A stretch of 64,000 nt of DNA from Paraburkholderia ginsengiterrae (GCF_001645125.1 NZ_LXKA01000198.1:1-64000); one strand, 5' to 3'; shown: positions 45,925 to 55,261, counted from the first letter of the stretch. The notes: a model not told the origin generated them from the letters alone. Program-made: numbers and translations.

Positions 45925-47043
45925 TCATCGCACCGGTTGATGAGCCGCGGCGCATGCGGCGTCGTGCTGGTCGCTGCTGCCGAAGAGCACGTCGGCAACG
46001 ACCGCGCGCTTGAAGTAGTGGCCGACGACGTATTCGTCCGTCATGCCGATGCCACCGTGCAACTGGATTGCCTGCCCACACACGCTTTTGGCAAGGCGGC
46101 CGATCAGCGACTTGGCTTGCGACACGACCACCTCCTGCTGAGCCGTCCCGTCGTTCTCCAGCGATGCCAGCAAGGCATACAGCATCGACCGTGACAGTTC
46201 CATTTCGGCGGCCATGTCAACCAGTCGGTGCTGCAGAGCCTGAAAGCTCCCGATCGCGACCCCGAACTGCTGGCGGATCTTCAGGTAGTCGGCCGTCATG
46301 TCGATGGCGGCCTCCATGGCGCCGACCAGTTCCGCGCACAGCGCAGCGACTGCATGCGAGAGCCCGTGCCGCAGGGCTTGCAGCCCATTGCCCGCAACGC
46401 CCACGAGTGACGCCGGCACGGCGCCGAGGACCAGTTCCGCGGCCTCGCTGCCGTCATGCAGAGGCAGTGCCCGCACCTGCAAACCGGGACTGGCCTTGTC
46501 CACCAGGAACAGCGAAACGCCCGGCGTGCCCGCGATCGCGGCCGACACAAGGTAACGGTCGGCAGACACGCCGCCGAGCACAAGCGTCTTGCAGCCGCTC
46601 AGCACAAAGCCGGGCCCGATCGCCTCTGCGCGCGCAGCCACCACGGCGGGGTTGCCGCGTGCCTGCGGCTCGCTGTATGCGAGCGCCAGAAGCTGTGATC
46701 CATCGGCCAGCGCGGGCAACAGCGCCTCCCTCTGTGCAGCACCAGCGCCGACGAGGAAGGTTTGCGCCGCGAGCACTGCGCAGCCCAGGAAGGGCTCCAC
46801 CACCAGGCTGCGGCCGAATGCCTGGGCGATCAGGACAGTATCGACGATGCTGCCGCCGAGGCCACCGTAGGCCTCGGGTATGGCGGCTGCCAGCCAGCCG
46901 TTGTCGGCAAAAGCTTGCCAATTCCCCGCGCTGGCGCCGCCCTTGCGCGCGGCGACGCGCGCCTCGAAGGTGTACGCCTTGTCGAGGAAGCGGCGCACGC
47001 TGTCCTGCAGCATCTGCTGTTCGTCGTCGAGTTTGAACTTCAT
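45925..47043 (-). CDS. Acyl-CoA dehydrogenase subunit (small/beta type)
   Basis: 372 residues. The acyl-CoA dehydrogenase fold is clear ('AAAIPEAYGGLGGSIVDTVLIAQAFGRSLVVEPF', 'QLHGGIGMTDEYVVGHYFKR'). The canonical 'YEGT' catalytic glutamate is absent; the region reads 'VLFGSSDQHDAA'. This pattern is known for one subunit of heteromeric enzymes acting on dicarboxylic or steroid CoA esters (PimC/PimD, FadE28/FadE29-like). Begins 16 bases after its partner gene. Confidence 0.88.
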   Translation of the reverse strand: MKFKLDDEQQMLQDSVRRFLDKAYTFEARVAARKGGASAGNWQAFADNGWLAAAIPEAYGGLGGSIVDTVLIAQAFGRSLVVEPFLGCAVLAAQTFLVGAGAAQREALLPALADGSQLLALAYSEPQARGNPAVVAARAEAIGPGFVLSGCKTLVLGGVSADRYLVSAAIAGTPGVSLFLVDKASPGLQVRALPLHDGSEAAELVLGAVPASLVGVAGNGLQALRHGLSHAVAALCAELVGAMEAAIDMTADYLKIRQQFGVAIGSFQALQHRLVDMAAEMELSRSMLYALLASLENDGTAQQEVVVSQAKSLIGRLAKSVCGQAIQLHGGIGMTDEYVVGHYFKRAVVADVLFGSSDQHDAACAAAHQPVR

Positions 47044-47059
47044 TGCTGGTATCCCCGCA

Positions 47060-48259
47060 TCAAAGTTGGAACATCAGCTTGGCGACAATCCCTCGCTGCA
47101 CTTCGCTTGTCCCGCCATAAATGGTGGATGCGCGACGGAAGAACATCTCCGTGGCAATGCCCTGCGCCATCTGCTGCCACGGCAGCGGTTCCATGCCGAC
47201 AGCATGATCATGGGCAGGTAGATAAGCCACGGCGCCGTAGTCGCCCAGTGACTCGACCAGGAGCCCCGTCATGCGCTGCTGCAGATCGGTGCCCCGGATC
47301 TTCAGCAGCGAGCCCATGACGTGCGTGACGGGGCTCTGCTCCCGCTCCAGCTCGGCCACGCGATGCACCATCACTTCCAGTGCGCGCAACTCGCCCTCCA
47401 TCTGTGCCAGGCGAAGGGCAAACTCGGGCCGCTGCGCCAACGCCACACTGCCTACGAACTGGGAGGTAGCCAGCCGTTTGAGCACCTGCATATAGCGCAG
47501 CAGCGACGGCAGATCCGCCGTGGCGGCATGCTCGTTATTCAGCAGGAATTTGGTCGCCTTCCAGCCGTCGCCTTCCGCACCGATCCTGTTCCCGACCGGG
47601 ACGCGGACGTTGTCGAAATACGTTTCGTTCAGGTGATGGCAGCCATCGATGGTGATGATGGGACGCACCGTGATGCCAGGCGTCTTCATGTCCACCAGCA
47701 AAAAGCTGATACCGGCCTGTTTCTTCGCCGCGGGATCGGTACGCACCAGCAGGAATATCCAGTCCGCTTCGTGGGCATAGCTGGTCCACGTCTTCTGGCC
47801 GTTGACGACGTAGTAGTCGCCGTCGCGCACGGCTTGCGTGCGCAGCGACGCCAGATCCGAACCTGCTCCGGGCTCGGAGAAGCCCTGGCACCAGAAGCGC
47901 TCGCCACGCAGGATGGCGGGCATGTGCTCGGCCCTCTGCTCGGAACTGGCAAACGCATTCATGACCGGGCCAAGCAGGCGGTGTGCGAAGACATCCTGTT
48001 TCGGGGCTCCAAGGGCCGCACACTCTTCGTCGAAGACCTGCAATTGCGCAGCGTCCCATCCCGTGCCACCGTGCTCGCTGGTCCACGAGGGCGCACCCCA
48101 CCCATGGTCATTGAGGATGCGCTGCCATCTCGCCATCGCGTCGCACGAGGACCGCACGCCCAGCGTCTGTCCGCGCAATGACGCTGGCAGGTACTCGAGC
48201 AGGAACGCGCGCACCTCCGCGCGAAAGGCCTGCAGCCCCGCGTCCGGTTGAAAGTTCAT
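47060..48259 (-). CDS. Acyl-CoA dehydrogenase subunit (large/alpha type)
   Basis: 399 residues. 'CQGFSEPGAGSDLASLRTQAV' and 'NGQKTWTSYAHEADWIFLLVRT' are FAD/substrate motifs. The usual catalytic Glu position reads 'TIYGGTSEVQRGIVAK', with Gly. A Glu in 'RLAQMEGELRALEV', in the helix used by isovaleryl-CoA-type enzymes, may serve instead (inference). Adjacent to a second divergent subunit, so an alpha2beta2 enzyme is likely. GGGAG precedes the ATG. Confidence 0.88.
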   Translation of the reverse strand: MNFQPDAGLQAFRAEVRAFLLEYLPASLRGQTLGVRSSCDAMARWQRILNDHGWGAPSWTSEHGGTGWDAAQLQVFDEECAALGAPKQDVFAHRLLGPVMNAFASSEQRAEHMPAILRGERFWCQGFSEPGAGSDLASLRTQAVRDGDYYVVNGQKTWTSYAHEADWIFLLVRTDPAAKKQAGISFLLVDMKTPGITVRPIITIDGCHHLNETYFDNVRVPVGNRIGAEGDGWKATKFLLNNEHAATADLPSLLRYMQVLKRLATSQFVGSVALAQRPEFALRLAQMEGELRALEVMVHRVAELEREQSPVTHVMGSLLKIRGTDLQQRMTGLLVESLGDYGAVAYLPAHDHAVGMEPLPWQQMAQGIATEMFFRRASTIYGGTSEVQRGIVAKLMFQL

Positions 48260-48274
48260 AGGAGATCTCCCGCT

Positions 48275-49459
48275 TCAGGTTCGTTCGTATAACGTAACGA
48301 CGCAGGCGCCACCTATGCCGATGTTGTGTTGCAAAGCCAGTCGCGCACCTTCTACCTGCCGCTTTGCGGCCTTGCAGCGCAGCTGGCTGACCAACTCGTG
48401 GCATTGCGCCAGCCCGGTCGCACCGAGCGGGTGACCCTTCGAGAGTAGCCCGCCGGACGGATTGGTGACGACCTGGCCACCGTAGGTATTGTCGCCGTCG
48501 TCGACGAACTTCTCTGCGCCACCTTCCGGGCACAGCCCAAGCGCCTCATACGTAAGCAGCTCGTTTTGAGCGAAGCAGTCGTGCAACTCGACCACATCGA
48601 TGTCCTGCGGACCGACGCCGGCCTGCTCGTAGACCTTCTGCGCAGCAGTGCGAGACATGCTGAATCCCGCGACTTCGCGCATGTCTACACCGTCGAAGGC
48701 ATTTGCCCGGTCGGTTGTCATCGCTTGCGCAGCTATCCGGACATCGCGCTTCAAGCCGTGGCGGCTGGCGAAATCCTCCGAGCACAACACCGCTGCCGCC
48801 GCGCCGCAGGTCGGCGGGCACGCCATCAGGCGGGTCATGACACCGGGCCAGACCATAGGCGAGGCCATCACCTCTTCGGTGCTCACGACGTTGCGAAACA
48901 CGGCCAGCGGATTATTGGCGGCATGGCGACTCGCCTTGGCGCGAATCTTTGCGAAGGTTTCGAGCCTGGTGCCGAAGCGCTCCATATGCGCTAGCCCTGC
49001 CGACCCAAAGATACGCAGCGCCCCGGGCACCTCGCTGGCCCCCAGCTTCTCGTCGATCGCGGCGTAGAAGCGGTCGAACACCGAAGGGCGATCCTTGAAC
49101 TGCACTTCGAGCGCTCCCGGTACCATCTGGTCGAATCCCACCATCAGTATGCATTCGGCGGCGCCAGCCTCGATCGCCTGCCGCGCAAGGTATATCGCGG
49201 TAGAGCCGGTCGCACAGTTGTTGTTGACGTTGAAAACAGGAATCCCCGTCATGCCCACTTCGTACAATGCGCGCTGTCCGGCGCAGGAGTCGGCATACAT
49301 AAAGCCGGCGTAGGCGTGGTCGATCTGGTCGTAACCGACACCGGCGTCATCGAGCGCGGCAACAGCCGCCTTCGCGCCCATCTGGTAATACGCCTCACTG
49401 GCACCGGGCTTGGTGAACGGAATCATACCGACGCCGGCAACATAAACATTCTGGCTCAT
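48275..49459 (-). CDS. SCP-X-type thiolase / lipid-transfer protein
   Basis: 394 residues. 'VFNVNNNCATGSTAIYLA' has the nucleophilic Cys, 'VVELHDCFAQNELLTYEALGL' and 'NPSGGLLSKGHPLGATGLAQCHEL' the rest of the active site, as in mammalian SCPx and bacterial Ltp thiolases for branched and sterol side chains. Fifteen bases separate it from the large dehydrogenase subunit. Confidence 0.9.
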   Translation of the reverse strand: MSQNVYVAGVGMIPFTKPGASEAYYQMGAKAAVAALDDAGVGYDQIDHAYAGFMYADSCAGQRALYEVGMTGIPVFNVNNNCATGSTAIYLARQAIEAGAAECILMVGFDQMVPGALEVQFKDRPSVFDRFYAAIDEKLGASEVPGALRIFGSAGLAHMERFGTRLETFAKIRAKASRHAANNPLAVFRNVVSTEEVMASPMVWPGVMTRLMACPPTCGAAAAVLCSEDFASRHGLKRDVRIAAQAMTTDRANAFDGVDMREVAGFSMSRTAAQKVYEQAGVGPQDIDVVELHDCFAQNELLTYEALGLCPEGGAEKFVDDGDNTYGGQVVTNPSGGLLSKGHPLGATGLAQCHELVSQLRCKAAKRQVEGARLALQHNIGIGGACVVTLYERT

Positions 49460-49495
49460 GGGAGTCTCTGCAAAAACTGCATGAATAGGGGCACC

Positions 49496-51052
49496 TCACG
49501 CAACGCTGCGCGTCACGTCTTTCCAGTAGGGTTCGCGCAACGTGGCTTTGAGGACCTTGCCAGCGCCTGAGATAGGCAGTGCCTCGACGAAGGCTACGCT
49601 GGCGGGACATTTGTAAGCCGCAATCAGCGTCTTGCAGTGCGCGATCAGTTCAGCGGCCGTAAGCGTCTGACCGGGCGCGAGCACTACCACAGCGTGCACG
49701 GCCTCTCCCCACTGCACATGCGGAACCGCGATCACCGCGCAGGACGCGATGGCCGGATGCCTTGAAATTGCACTTTCGACTTCGGCCGAGTAGACGTTCT
49801 CCCCGCCGCTGACAATCATGTCCTTCATGCGGTCGGCAATGAAGAGATAGCCATCCTCGTCAAGGTATCCACCGTCGCCGGTGTAGTACCAGCCATTGCG
49901 AATCACTTCGGCCGTCTGCTCCGGCTTGTTCCAGTAGCCCTGCATCAACATGTCGCCGCGCACGACGATCTCTCCGACGGTGCCACGGGAAACTTCCTGG
50001 CCGTGTATGTCGATTATTTTGAGCTCCACGCAGTTGCCCGTGCATCCTGCCGCGGTCAATTTGCTGGGCGACGGAAGCAGCCCGGGCCGGTAGTTGGGCG
50101 GATTCACGGTGAGCGGCCCAATCTCCGTCATGCCATAGACTTGCACGAGCCCGACTCCAGGCAAGACTCGCTGCGCCCGCTCCAGCACCGACCCGGAAAT
50201 AGGCGATGCGCCATAAGCAATGGTTTTCAGGCTGCTCAGGTCATAGCGCCCCTGGCTTGCCGGATGATCGACCATCATCTGGATCATGGTCGGCACCAGC
50301 AAAGTGCTCGTCACGCGATGCGCTTCGATGGCCTTGAGAACGGCTTCCGGCTGAAAGCCGGGAATGATCGAATGCGTGTTGCCGACGATCCAGTGAGGCA
50401 GCGCCGCGCCAAAGTCCGCTACATGAAACATTGGTGCAGCATGAAGATACGTATCTCCGGCTTCGGACAGCCCCATCGATAGCAACGATAGTGCAGAGAT
50501 GCCAATACTGATATGACTGCGCATGACCCCTTTGGGAAAGCCTGTCGTGCCGCCCGTATAGAAGATGCCCAACAGGTCTTCGGCGCGCCGCACCGCGTCG
50601 TCCACCGGCTCTGTTTCACGCACCAGCGTTTCATAGTCGAGCATGCCGGCAGGCGCCTGCCCTTCTCCGCAATATATGATCTGACGCAAGCATGCAGCAT
50701 CGCGCTGGAGTTGTTCGGCTGCCTGAACAAATGCGTCGTCGACCAGCAGGATGGCGGAACCGGAGTCTTCGAGGGCGTAGACCAGTTCTGGAACTGACCA
50801 GCGGGTGTTGCACGGATTGAGCACGCCGCCACCCCAGGGAACCGCCATCAGATACTCAAGGTAACGATCGGAGTTCAGTGCCAGCATGGCCACGCGATCC
50901 CCTTCGCCCATGCCAACGCGCTGAAGGGCGCCGGCGAGGCGGGCGACGCGGTCCGCAAACTCACGAAATGTGCGCTGGCGCGAGCCAAACCGCACCGCGA
51001 CCTTCTCGGGATACTGCTGCAACGCGCGGTGCAGGTATTGGGTCAAGTACAC
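49496..51052 (-). CDS. Acyl-CoA synthetase (AMP-forming)
   Basis: 518 residues, ANL superfamily. 'GIFYTGGTTGFPKGVMRSH' is the phosphate loop, 'VYGMTEIGPL' the A5 motif, 'YYTGDGGYLDEDGYLFIADRMKDMIVSGGENVYSAEVE' contains the hinge, and 'ISGAGKVLKATLREPYW' the C-terminal lysine. It starts at GTG with GGAG upstream. First gene of module 2: it would charge the free acid with CoA. The specificity pocket cannot be judged by eye. Confidence 0.92.
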   Translation of the reverse strand: MYLTQYLHRALQQYPEKVAVRFGSRQRTFREFADRVARLAGALQRVGMGEGDRVAMLALNSDRYLEYLMAVPWGGGVLNPCNTRWSVPELVYALEDSGSAILLVDDAFVQAAEQLQRDAACLRQIIYCGEGQAPAGMLDYETLVRETEPVDDAVRRAEDLLGIFYTGGTTGFPKGVMRSHISIGISALSLLSMGLSEAGDTYLHAAPMFHVADFGAALPHWIVGNTHSIIPGFQPEAVLKAIEAHRVTSTLLVPTMIQMMVDHPASQGRYDLSSLKTIAYGASPISGSVLERAQRVLPGVGLVQVYGMTEIGPLTVNPPNYRPGLLPSPSKLTAAGCTGNCVELKIIDIHGQEVSRGTVGEIVVRGDMLMQGYWNKPEQTAEVIRNGWYYTGDGGYLDEDGYLFIADRMKDMIVSGGENVYSAEVESAISRHPAIASCAVIAVPHVQWGEAVHAVVVLAPGQTLTAAELIAHCKTLIAAYKCPASVAFVEALPISGAGKVLKATLREPYWKDVTRSVA

Positions 51053-51210
51053 GGCGTGTCTCCAATGATCTATTCTGTCCTTGAGCCAATGTTAGGCCAG
51101 AGGCGCGGCAAACCGCGAGAGCGAATCACGTCAGATTCTTTGTGGATTACCGCATTTCGTCGCGACGGCCCGGATCGACAGACTGCGACGGATCAGCTCT
51201 AATATCCGGC

Positions 51211-52224
51211 ATGCCGACCACGCCCCCTACCCTGCCCATACTGGTTGTTCATCGCACGCTGGCAGGCGCGCGCAAGCGCGGCGCCATGTCAGACGAGGCG
51301 ATCTCCGCGCTGGTCGGCGCGGCCGGAATACCGCTGGCGCTGCTGGCGGAAAGCGGCGCGAGAATCACGGCCAAGCAATATGAAGCGCTATGCGCTCTGC
51401 TCATCGAGCAACTGGGTGATGAGAGTATTGGCTTTCTCTCCCGCCCACTACAACGGGGAAGCTTTGCGCTAATCGGCCGGTCCATGCTAGGCGCGCCCTC
51501 GCTGGACGTGGCACTGCGACGCGGCGCGCATACGTTTCGGCTGCTGCAGCATGATCTCGCCATGCACTGCGTCAAGCATGGCGAACTATCCGGATTTGCG
51601 CTGGAAGCCAGGAATTCCGAGGCCGGCCGTGAGACCTTCCTGCTTGAGATGCTCGTGCGGATATTCTGGCTGATGCTGGCCTGGTTGAACCGGGGCCGGC
51701 TGCCGATCCAACGCATCGACTTCGGATTTGAGCAGCCAGCCTATGCGGCGTACTATTCCGTGATATTTCCTGCGCCCCTGCAGTTCGATCAGCCATGCAC
51801 CGCGGTCTGGTTCGACGCCGGCGCCCTTCTGGCACCGGCACGGCGGACCGAAGACGACTTACGTGCCACGCTACGACAGGCTCCGGGTAACGTCATCCTG
51901 CCTCGGCCAGGAGAATACGCATGCAGTGACCGTGTGAAGGTCATTCTGGAGCAAAGCTCGCCAGACTGGCTCGACCTGGATGGGGTGGCCAAATGTATCC
52001 ACGTTTCGGCCAGCACCTTGCAGCGGCGGCTGGCTTTGGAAGGCACGTCATTTCAGTCATTGAAAGACGCATTGCGACGTGACCTCGCCATCGAGCGACT
52101 GACCACCGGCAAAGTGCCTGTTGCCCAATTGGCGGTCGAGCTTGGCTTTGCGGATGCCACGGCGTTCAATCGCGCATTCAAGCTTTGGACCGGCAGTACG
52201 CCAAGTTGCTATCGGCGCCGCTAA
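51211..52224 (+). CDS. AraC-family transcriptional regulator (OruR/ArgR-like)
   Basis: 337 residues. The N-terminal 'arabinose-binding' type domain (about 20-200) has 'EQLGDESIGFLSRPLQRGSFALIG' and 'LDVALRRGAHTFRLLQHDL', typical of the OruR branch. C-terminal double HTH: 'VAKCIHVSASTLQRRLALEGTSF' and 'VAQLAVELGFADATAFNRAFKLWTGSTP'. Divergent from the acyl-CoA synthetase and likely activator of module 2. A GTG at 51142 is an alternative start. Confidence 0.9.
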   Translation: MPTTPPTLPILVVHRTLAGARKRGAMSDEAISALVGAAGIPLALLAESGARITAKQYEALCALLIEQLGDESIGFLSRPLQRGSFALIGRSMLGAPSLDVALRRGAHTFRLLQHDLAMHCVKHGELSGFALEARNSEAGRETFLLEMLVRIFWLMLAWLNRGRLPIQRIDFGFEQPAYAAYYSVIFPAPLQFDQPCTAVWFDAGALLAPARRTEDDLRATLRQAPGNVILPRPGEYACSDRVKVILEQSSPDWLDLDGVAKCIHVSASTLQRRLALEGTSFQSLKDALRRDLAIERLTTGKVPVAQLAVELGFADATAFNRAFKLWTGSTPSCYRRR

Positions 52225-52336
52225 CTCCGGCCGTTCGCTGCCAGCAGTGAGTCGAGCTTTCAAAGCTTGCCATTTCCTCAAAAAGTTCCAACAATGCTCC
52301 GTCGGGCTAAAAAGCGATGACACCCCCAACTATTGA

Positions 52337-53713
52337 ATGAAAATTATGCATAACTATGTTTTTGCCCGGCGAGTGTTCGCCAGCCTTGTAGTAGCTTCCT
52401 CCGTGACTACGACAAGCATGCCGGGCGCGACCGCCGCCGTGCCACAGGAACAGACCGCGGTCGTCGCGAAGCCTGACGAGCAGACAGTATCCGACACATT
52501 TGTTTATGTTCTCGGCCGTCTGCTTGTGATCCGACAGGAGCAAATGGATCGCAAAGCGCCCGCCTTTGCCTGGAACTCGATCAAATACAACCCGCTCGGC
52601 TCGGCGGATTTCGTCAATCCGAATTTCGACGTAGCCTATCTGGAAGCGTGGATCGCGACAGACGACCATGCCGGGGTACTGTTGGAAGTCCCTGAAATCA
52701 AGGGACGCTACTACACCGCGCAGATACTCGACGAGTGGGGTGAGGTGATCGCCAACATTAACGAGCGAACGTTCCCGTCTAAACCCTACGGAAAATTCGC
52801 TCTGGTCAAACCCGGATCGAACGTGGCGATTCCGCCCGACGCGGCACGTATAGAACTTCATTCGAGCAAAGCGAAGCTGCTTGCACGAGTGGAGATAAAA
52901 GGTGATCGCGATGGCGCACTCGCACTACAGAAACAGTTCAAGCTGACGCCTTTGGGCAATATCGCCGTGTCCACGGCGCCAAACGTCCCCGATTTCGACA
53001 ACGCGAAACTGTTGGGCGCCGAAGCGTTTGACAATCTGGACGCGGTGTTCTCGAGCGCACTGGACGTATCGCCTGTTGCCGCGCGAATGCAGCAGCAGGC
53101 CCGTTACGTTGCCAGCTATGCCGCGTCGAGCCCGCAAGCACGCGCCGAAATTGACCGGCTCCTGCGCGACAAGATCGACCCCGACTTCGTCCAGAACGCC
53201 CTTGCGAGGAGCGGGCCCATTCACAATCATTGGGTTGGCGGCGCGCCAACCGGTAACTACGGCAGCAACTACTCGCTTCGCACCGTTGCCAATTACGCGG
53301 GTATCTGGGCGAACGTGACCGATGAGGTGATCTACTTTGTTCCAGCAGGCGACGCAAACAATCAACCACTGGACGGCAGCAAAAGTTACATCATGCGCTT
53401 CCCTGCCGACAGACTGCCGTCCAGTGTTGTCAACGGTTACTGGTCGGTGATTCTGGTCGGCGTTCCAGATTATCGGGTTGTACCTAATTCGCTGAATCGC
53501 TTCAATTTCAACAGCTATTCCAACCTGACGAAAGAGCGCGACGGTTCGCTGACAATCGCCATTGGGCCGAAACCAGTCAAGGGCGTTCCGGAAACGAACT
53601 GGCTACCTACCGATCCTGGCAAGCGCTTGTCGTTGACATTCAGAACCTACGTGCCGAAGGACATAGTCAAGCAAGGTAAATGGGCACCGCCTGCCGTTAC
53701 CGAAGTGCAGTGA
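52337..53713 (+). CDS. DUF1254/DUF1214 secreted protein
   Basis: 458 residues. Signal peptide ('FASLVVASSVTTTSMPGATAAV', no lipobox). DUF1254 region 'GRYYTAQILDEWGEVIANINERTF' and DUF1214 region 'YWSVILVGVPDYRVVPNSLNRF', 'ETNWLPTDPGKRLSLTFRTYVP'. A clear paralogue of the lipoprotein at 37016 but exported rather than lipidated. Start ATG at 52337 lacks a good ribosome site; ATG at 52346 is possible. Confidence 0.85.
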   Translation: MKIMHNYVFARRVFASLVVASSVTTTSMPGATAAVPQEQTAVVAKPDEQTVSDTFVYVLGRLLVIRQEQMDRKAPAFAWNSIKYNPLGSADFVNPNFDVAYLEAWIATDDHAGVLLEVPEIKGRYYTAQILDEWGEVIANINERTFPSKPYGKFALVKPGSNVAIPPDAARIELHSSKAKLLARVEIKGDRDGALALQKQFKLTPLGNIAVSTAPNVPDFDNAKLLGAEAFDNLDAVFSSALDVSPVAARMQQQARYVASYAASSPQARAEIDRLLRDKIDPDFVQNALARSGPIHNHWVGGAPTGNYGSNYSLRTVANYAGIWANVTDEVIYFVPAGDANNQPLDGSKSYIMRFPADRLPSSVVNGYWSVILVGVPDYRVVPNSLNRFNFNSYSNLTKERDGSLTIAIGPKPVKGVPETNWLPTDPGKRLSLTFRTYVPKDIVKQGKWAPPAVTEVQ

Positions 53714-53896
53714 TGCATTCCCGCCGCGAAATGCGGCGTCCACATAGAACGACCTGAATGAGGAAATTCCCAGAGGCGCAGCCTGCGAGTTGAGCAACTA
53801 CGGCGGTTGTGCATCAATTGGACTGGATTGCGCGCCTATGCAAGCGATGGACAGGTTCCGACCTGACTGTCGCTTGCGATGATCAATCTGAAAACA

Positions 53897-54859
53897 TCAG
53901 AAAGCCACGGTTGCTGTTGCCATCACTGTCGACGTGCTCGAAAGCCGGTTCTTGCTACTCACGGTTGGAACCCAGCGCAGGGTCATGCTGAGCGGGGTCT
54001 TTTTGATCTTGGTGTCGTAAGTCAAGATCGGACCGATCGACCAGTCAAAGCCCCGAAAGCCATTGAGCTTGTCCGCCGTAGGCCCGCTATCATTACCGAT
54101 CTGCTGGACCGTGCCGACGATCAGGCCCGCGCCAACCCCGTTGCCGAAGCGCTTCAGCGCCATCATGTCCAGCGTGAAAAGTGGGGCGTTCTGGTAGTCA
54201 GTCGCCGAATTGCGTGTGTAGAACTGCACGCCGGCGGTAACGTCGAATTCCATCCCAATCGACGGCACGATTTTGGTATAGGACACCGTAGGAATAAACG
54301 TCCAGTTGTTCAGGCTGACGTTGGCGAGGTTGCCCGGATCGTACTTACCAGTCGGCGCCCAGACGTTGACGCTAAAAGATATGTGCTCGGTCTTCGAAAA
54401 ATGATAGCCGGCAATTAGTGGTGTGAAGGTCAAATCGAACAGACCGGACGCATCCTGCCTGACGCTTCCTGTCCGGTTGCCGACTCCAAGTGCCGCGCTA
54501 ACGCTGGTCCAGGCATACGGGAGCGTGACGCTCGACGCGAAGTTCCATGGTCCAGGGCCGGTGTCCCAGACCTTCAGCAAGGTTGCCAGAGTGAACGAGA
54601 TCTGCCCGTCGAGTCCTAGCGTAGTCTTCCCGCCAATGGGTACCGGGCGTCCCGCACTGATAGAGCCGTCGTAGTAGATCTCGGCCAGATTCACGAACCA
54701 CCCTGGTTCCGGCGGTACGACACCCACGTCCGGTATCACACTCGTACCGGAGATGGGGCGGCCCAATGCACCTTCGGTGCCGTGTGCGGCGAACGGCAAT
54801 CCCAGCGTCAATATGAGAACGGAAGCACCAACGATTCGCTTAAGCACTATCAGCACCAT
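53897..54859 (-). CDS. SphA/MetA-pathway phenol-degradation family outer-membrane protein
   Basis: 320 residues. Signal peptide 'LGLPFAAHG'. The body shows alternating beta strands, e.g. 'FTPLIAGYHFSKTEHISFSVNVWAPTGKYDPGNLANVSLNNW', as in the family 'protein involved in meta-pathway of phenol degradation', which forms outer-membrane barrels next to catabolic operons. It ends in a beta strand with Phe ('STVMATATVAF'). Probably the island's hydrophobic-substrate channel. Confidence 0.82.
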   Translation of the reverse strand: MVLIVLKRIVGASVLILTLGLPFAAHGTEGALGRPISGTSVIPDVGVVPPEPGWFVNLAEIYYDGSISAGRPVPIGGKTTLGLDGQISFTLATLLKVWDTGPGPWNFASSVTLPYAWTSVSAALGVGNRTGSVRQDASGLFDLTFTPLIAGYHFSKTEHISFSVNVWAPTGKYDPGNLANVSLNNWTFIPTVSYTKIVPSIGMEFDVTAGVQFYTRNSATDYQNAPLFTLDMMALKRFGNGVGAGLIVGTVQQIGNDSGPTADKLNGFRGFDWSIGPILTYDTKIKKTPLSMTLRWVPTVSSKNRLSSTSTVMATATVAF

Positions 54860-55261
54860 GGTCAGGTCGTGGGATTACGGCATTTCAGAAAAACGTCACG
54901 GCTTTGCACTGCGGCCTAAAACGTAACCGTGATCGTATGTGTAACGCGGGATCATTGCCAGCTTTTCGTAGGACTTTTTATTATGTAGATCGCCGGACAA
55001 TGGCGATTCCTCAAATCGCTGAATATCTCGACACCTCCACAGAATGTTCTCGCAGGGCTTCCGTCCATTTCTCACACTCGTTCAGAATATTCGCATACCT
55101 AACCGAACGCCATAAACAACAAACAACGAACTCCGGATCGGAACATTTATTGAGACATAAAGACGTGCAATGATCGCCACCGGTCCAGCGAAACACGCTG
55201 CGACTCCGCGTAAGCGGACGCCTTGGCAACACCGCAGCCCCTGCGCTTTCATTCCATCGAC
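54860..55261. other. Intergenic region at end of the catabolic island
   Basis: 402 bases, less GC-rich than its surroundings. It must carry the sphA-like promoter (minus strand). I found no gene, tRNA, direct repeat or integrase site that would mark an island edge. Confidence 0.5.

Noticed and set aside
53722-53738. CGCCGC/GCGGCG hairpin after the second DUF1254 gene
   Set aside because: Only six pairs and no T-run, too weak to call a terminator.
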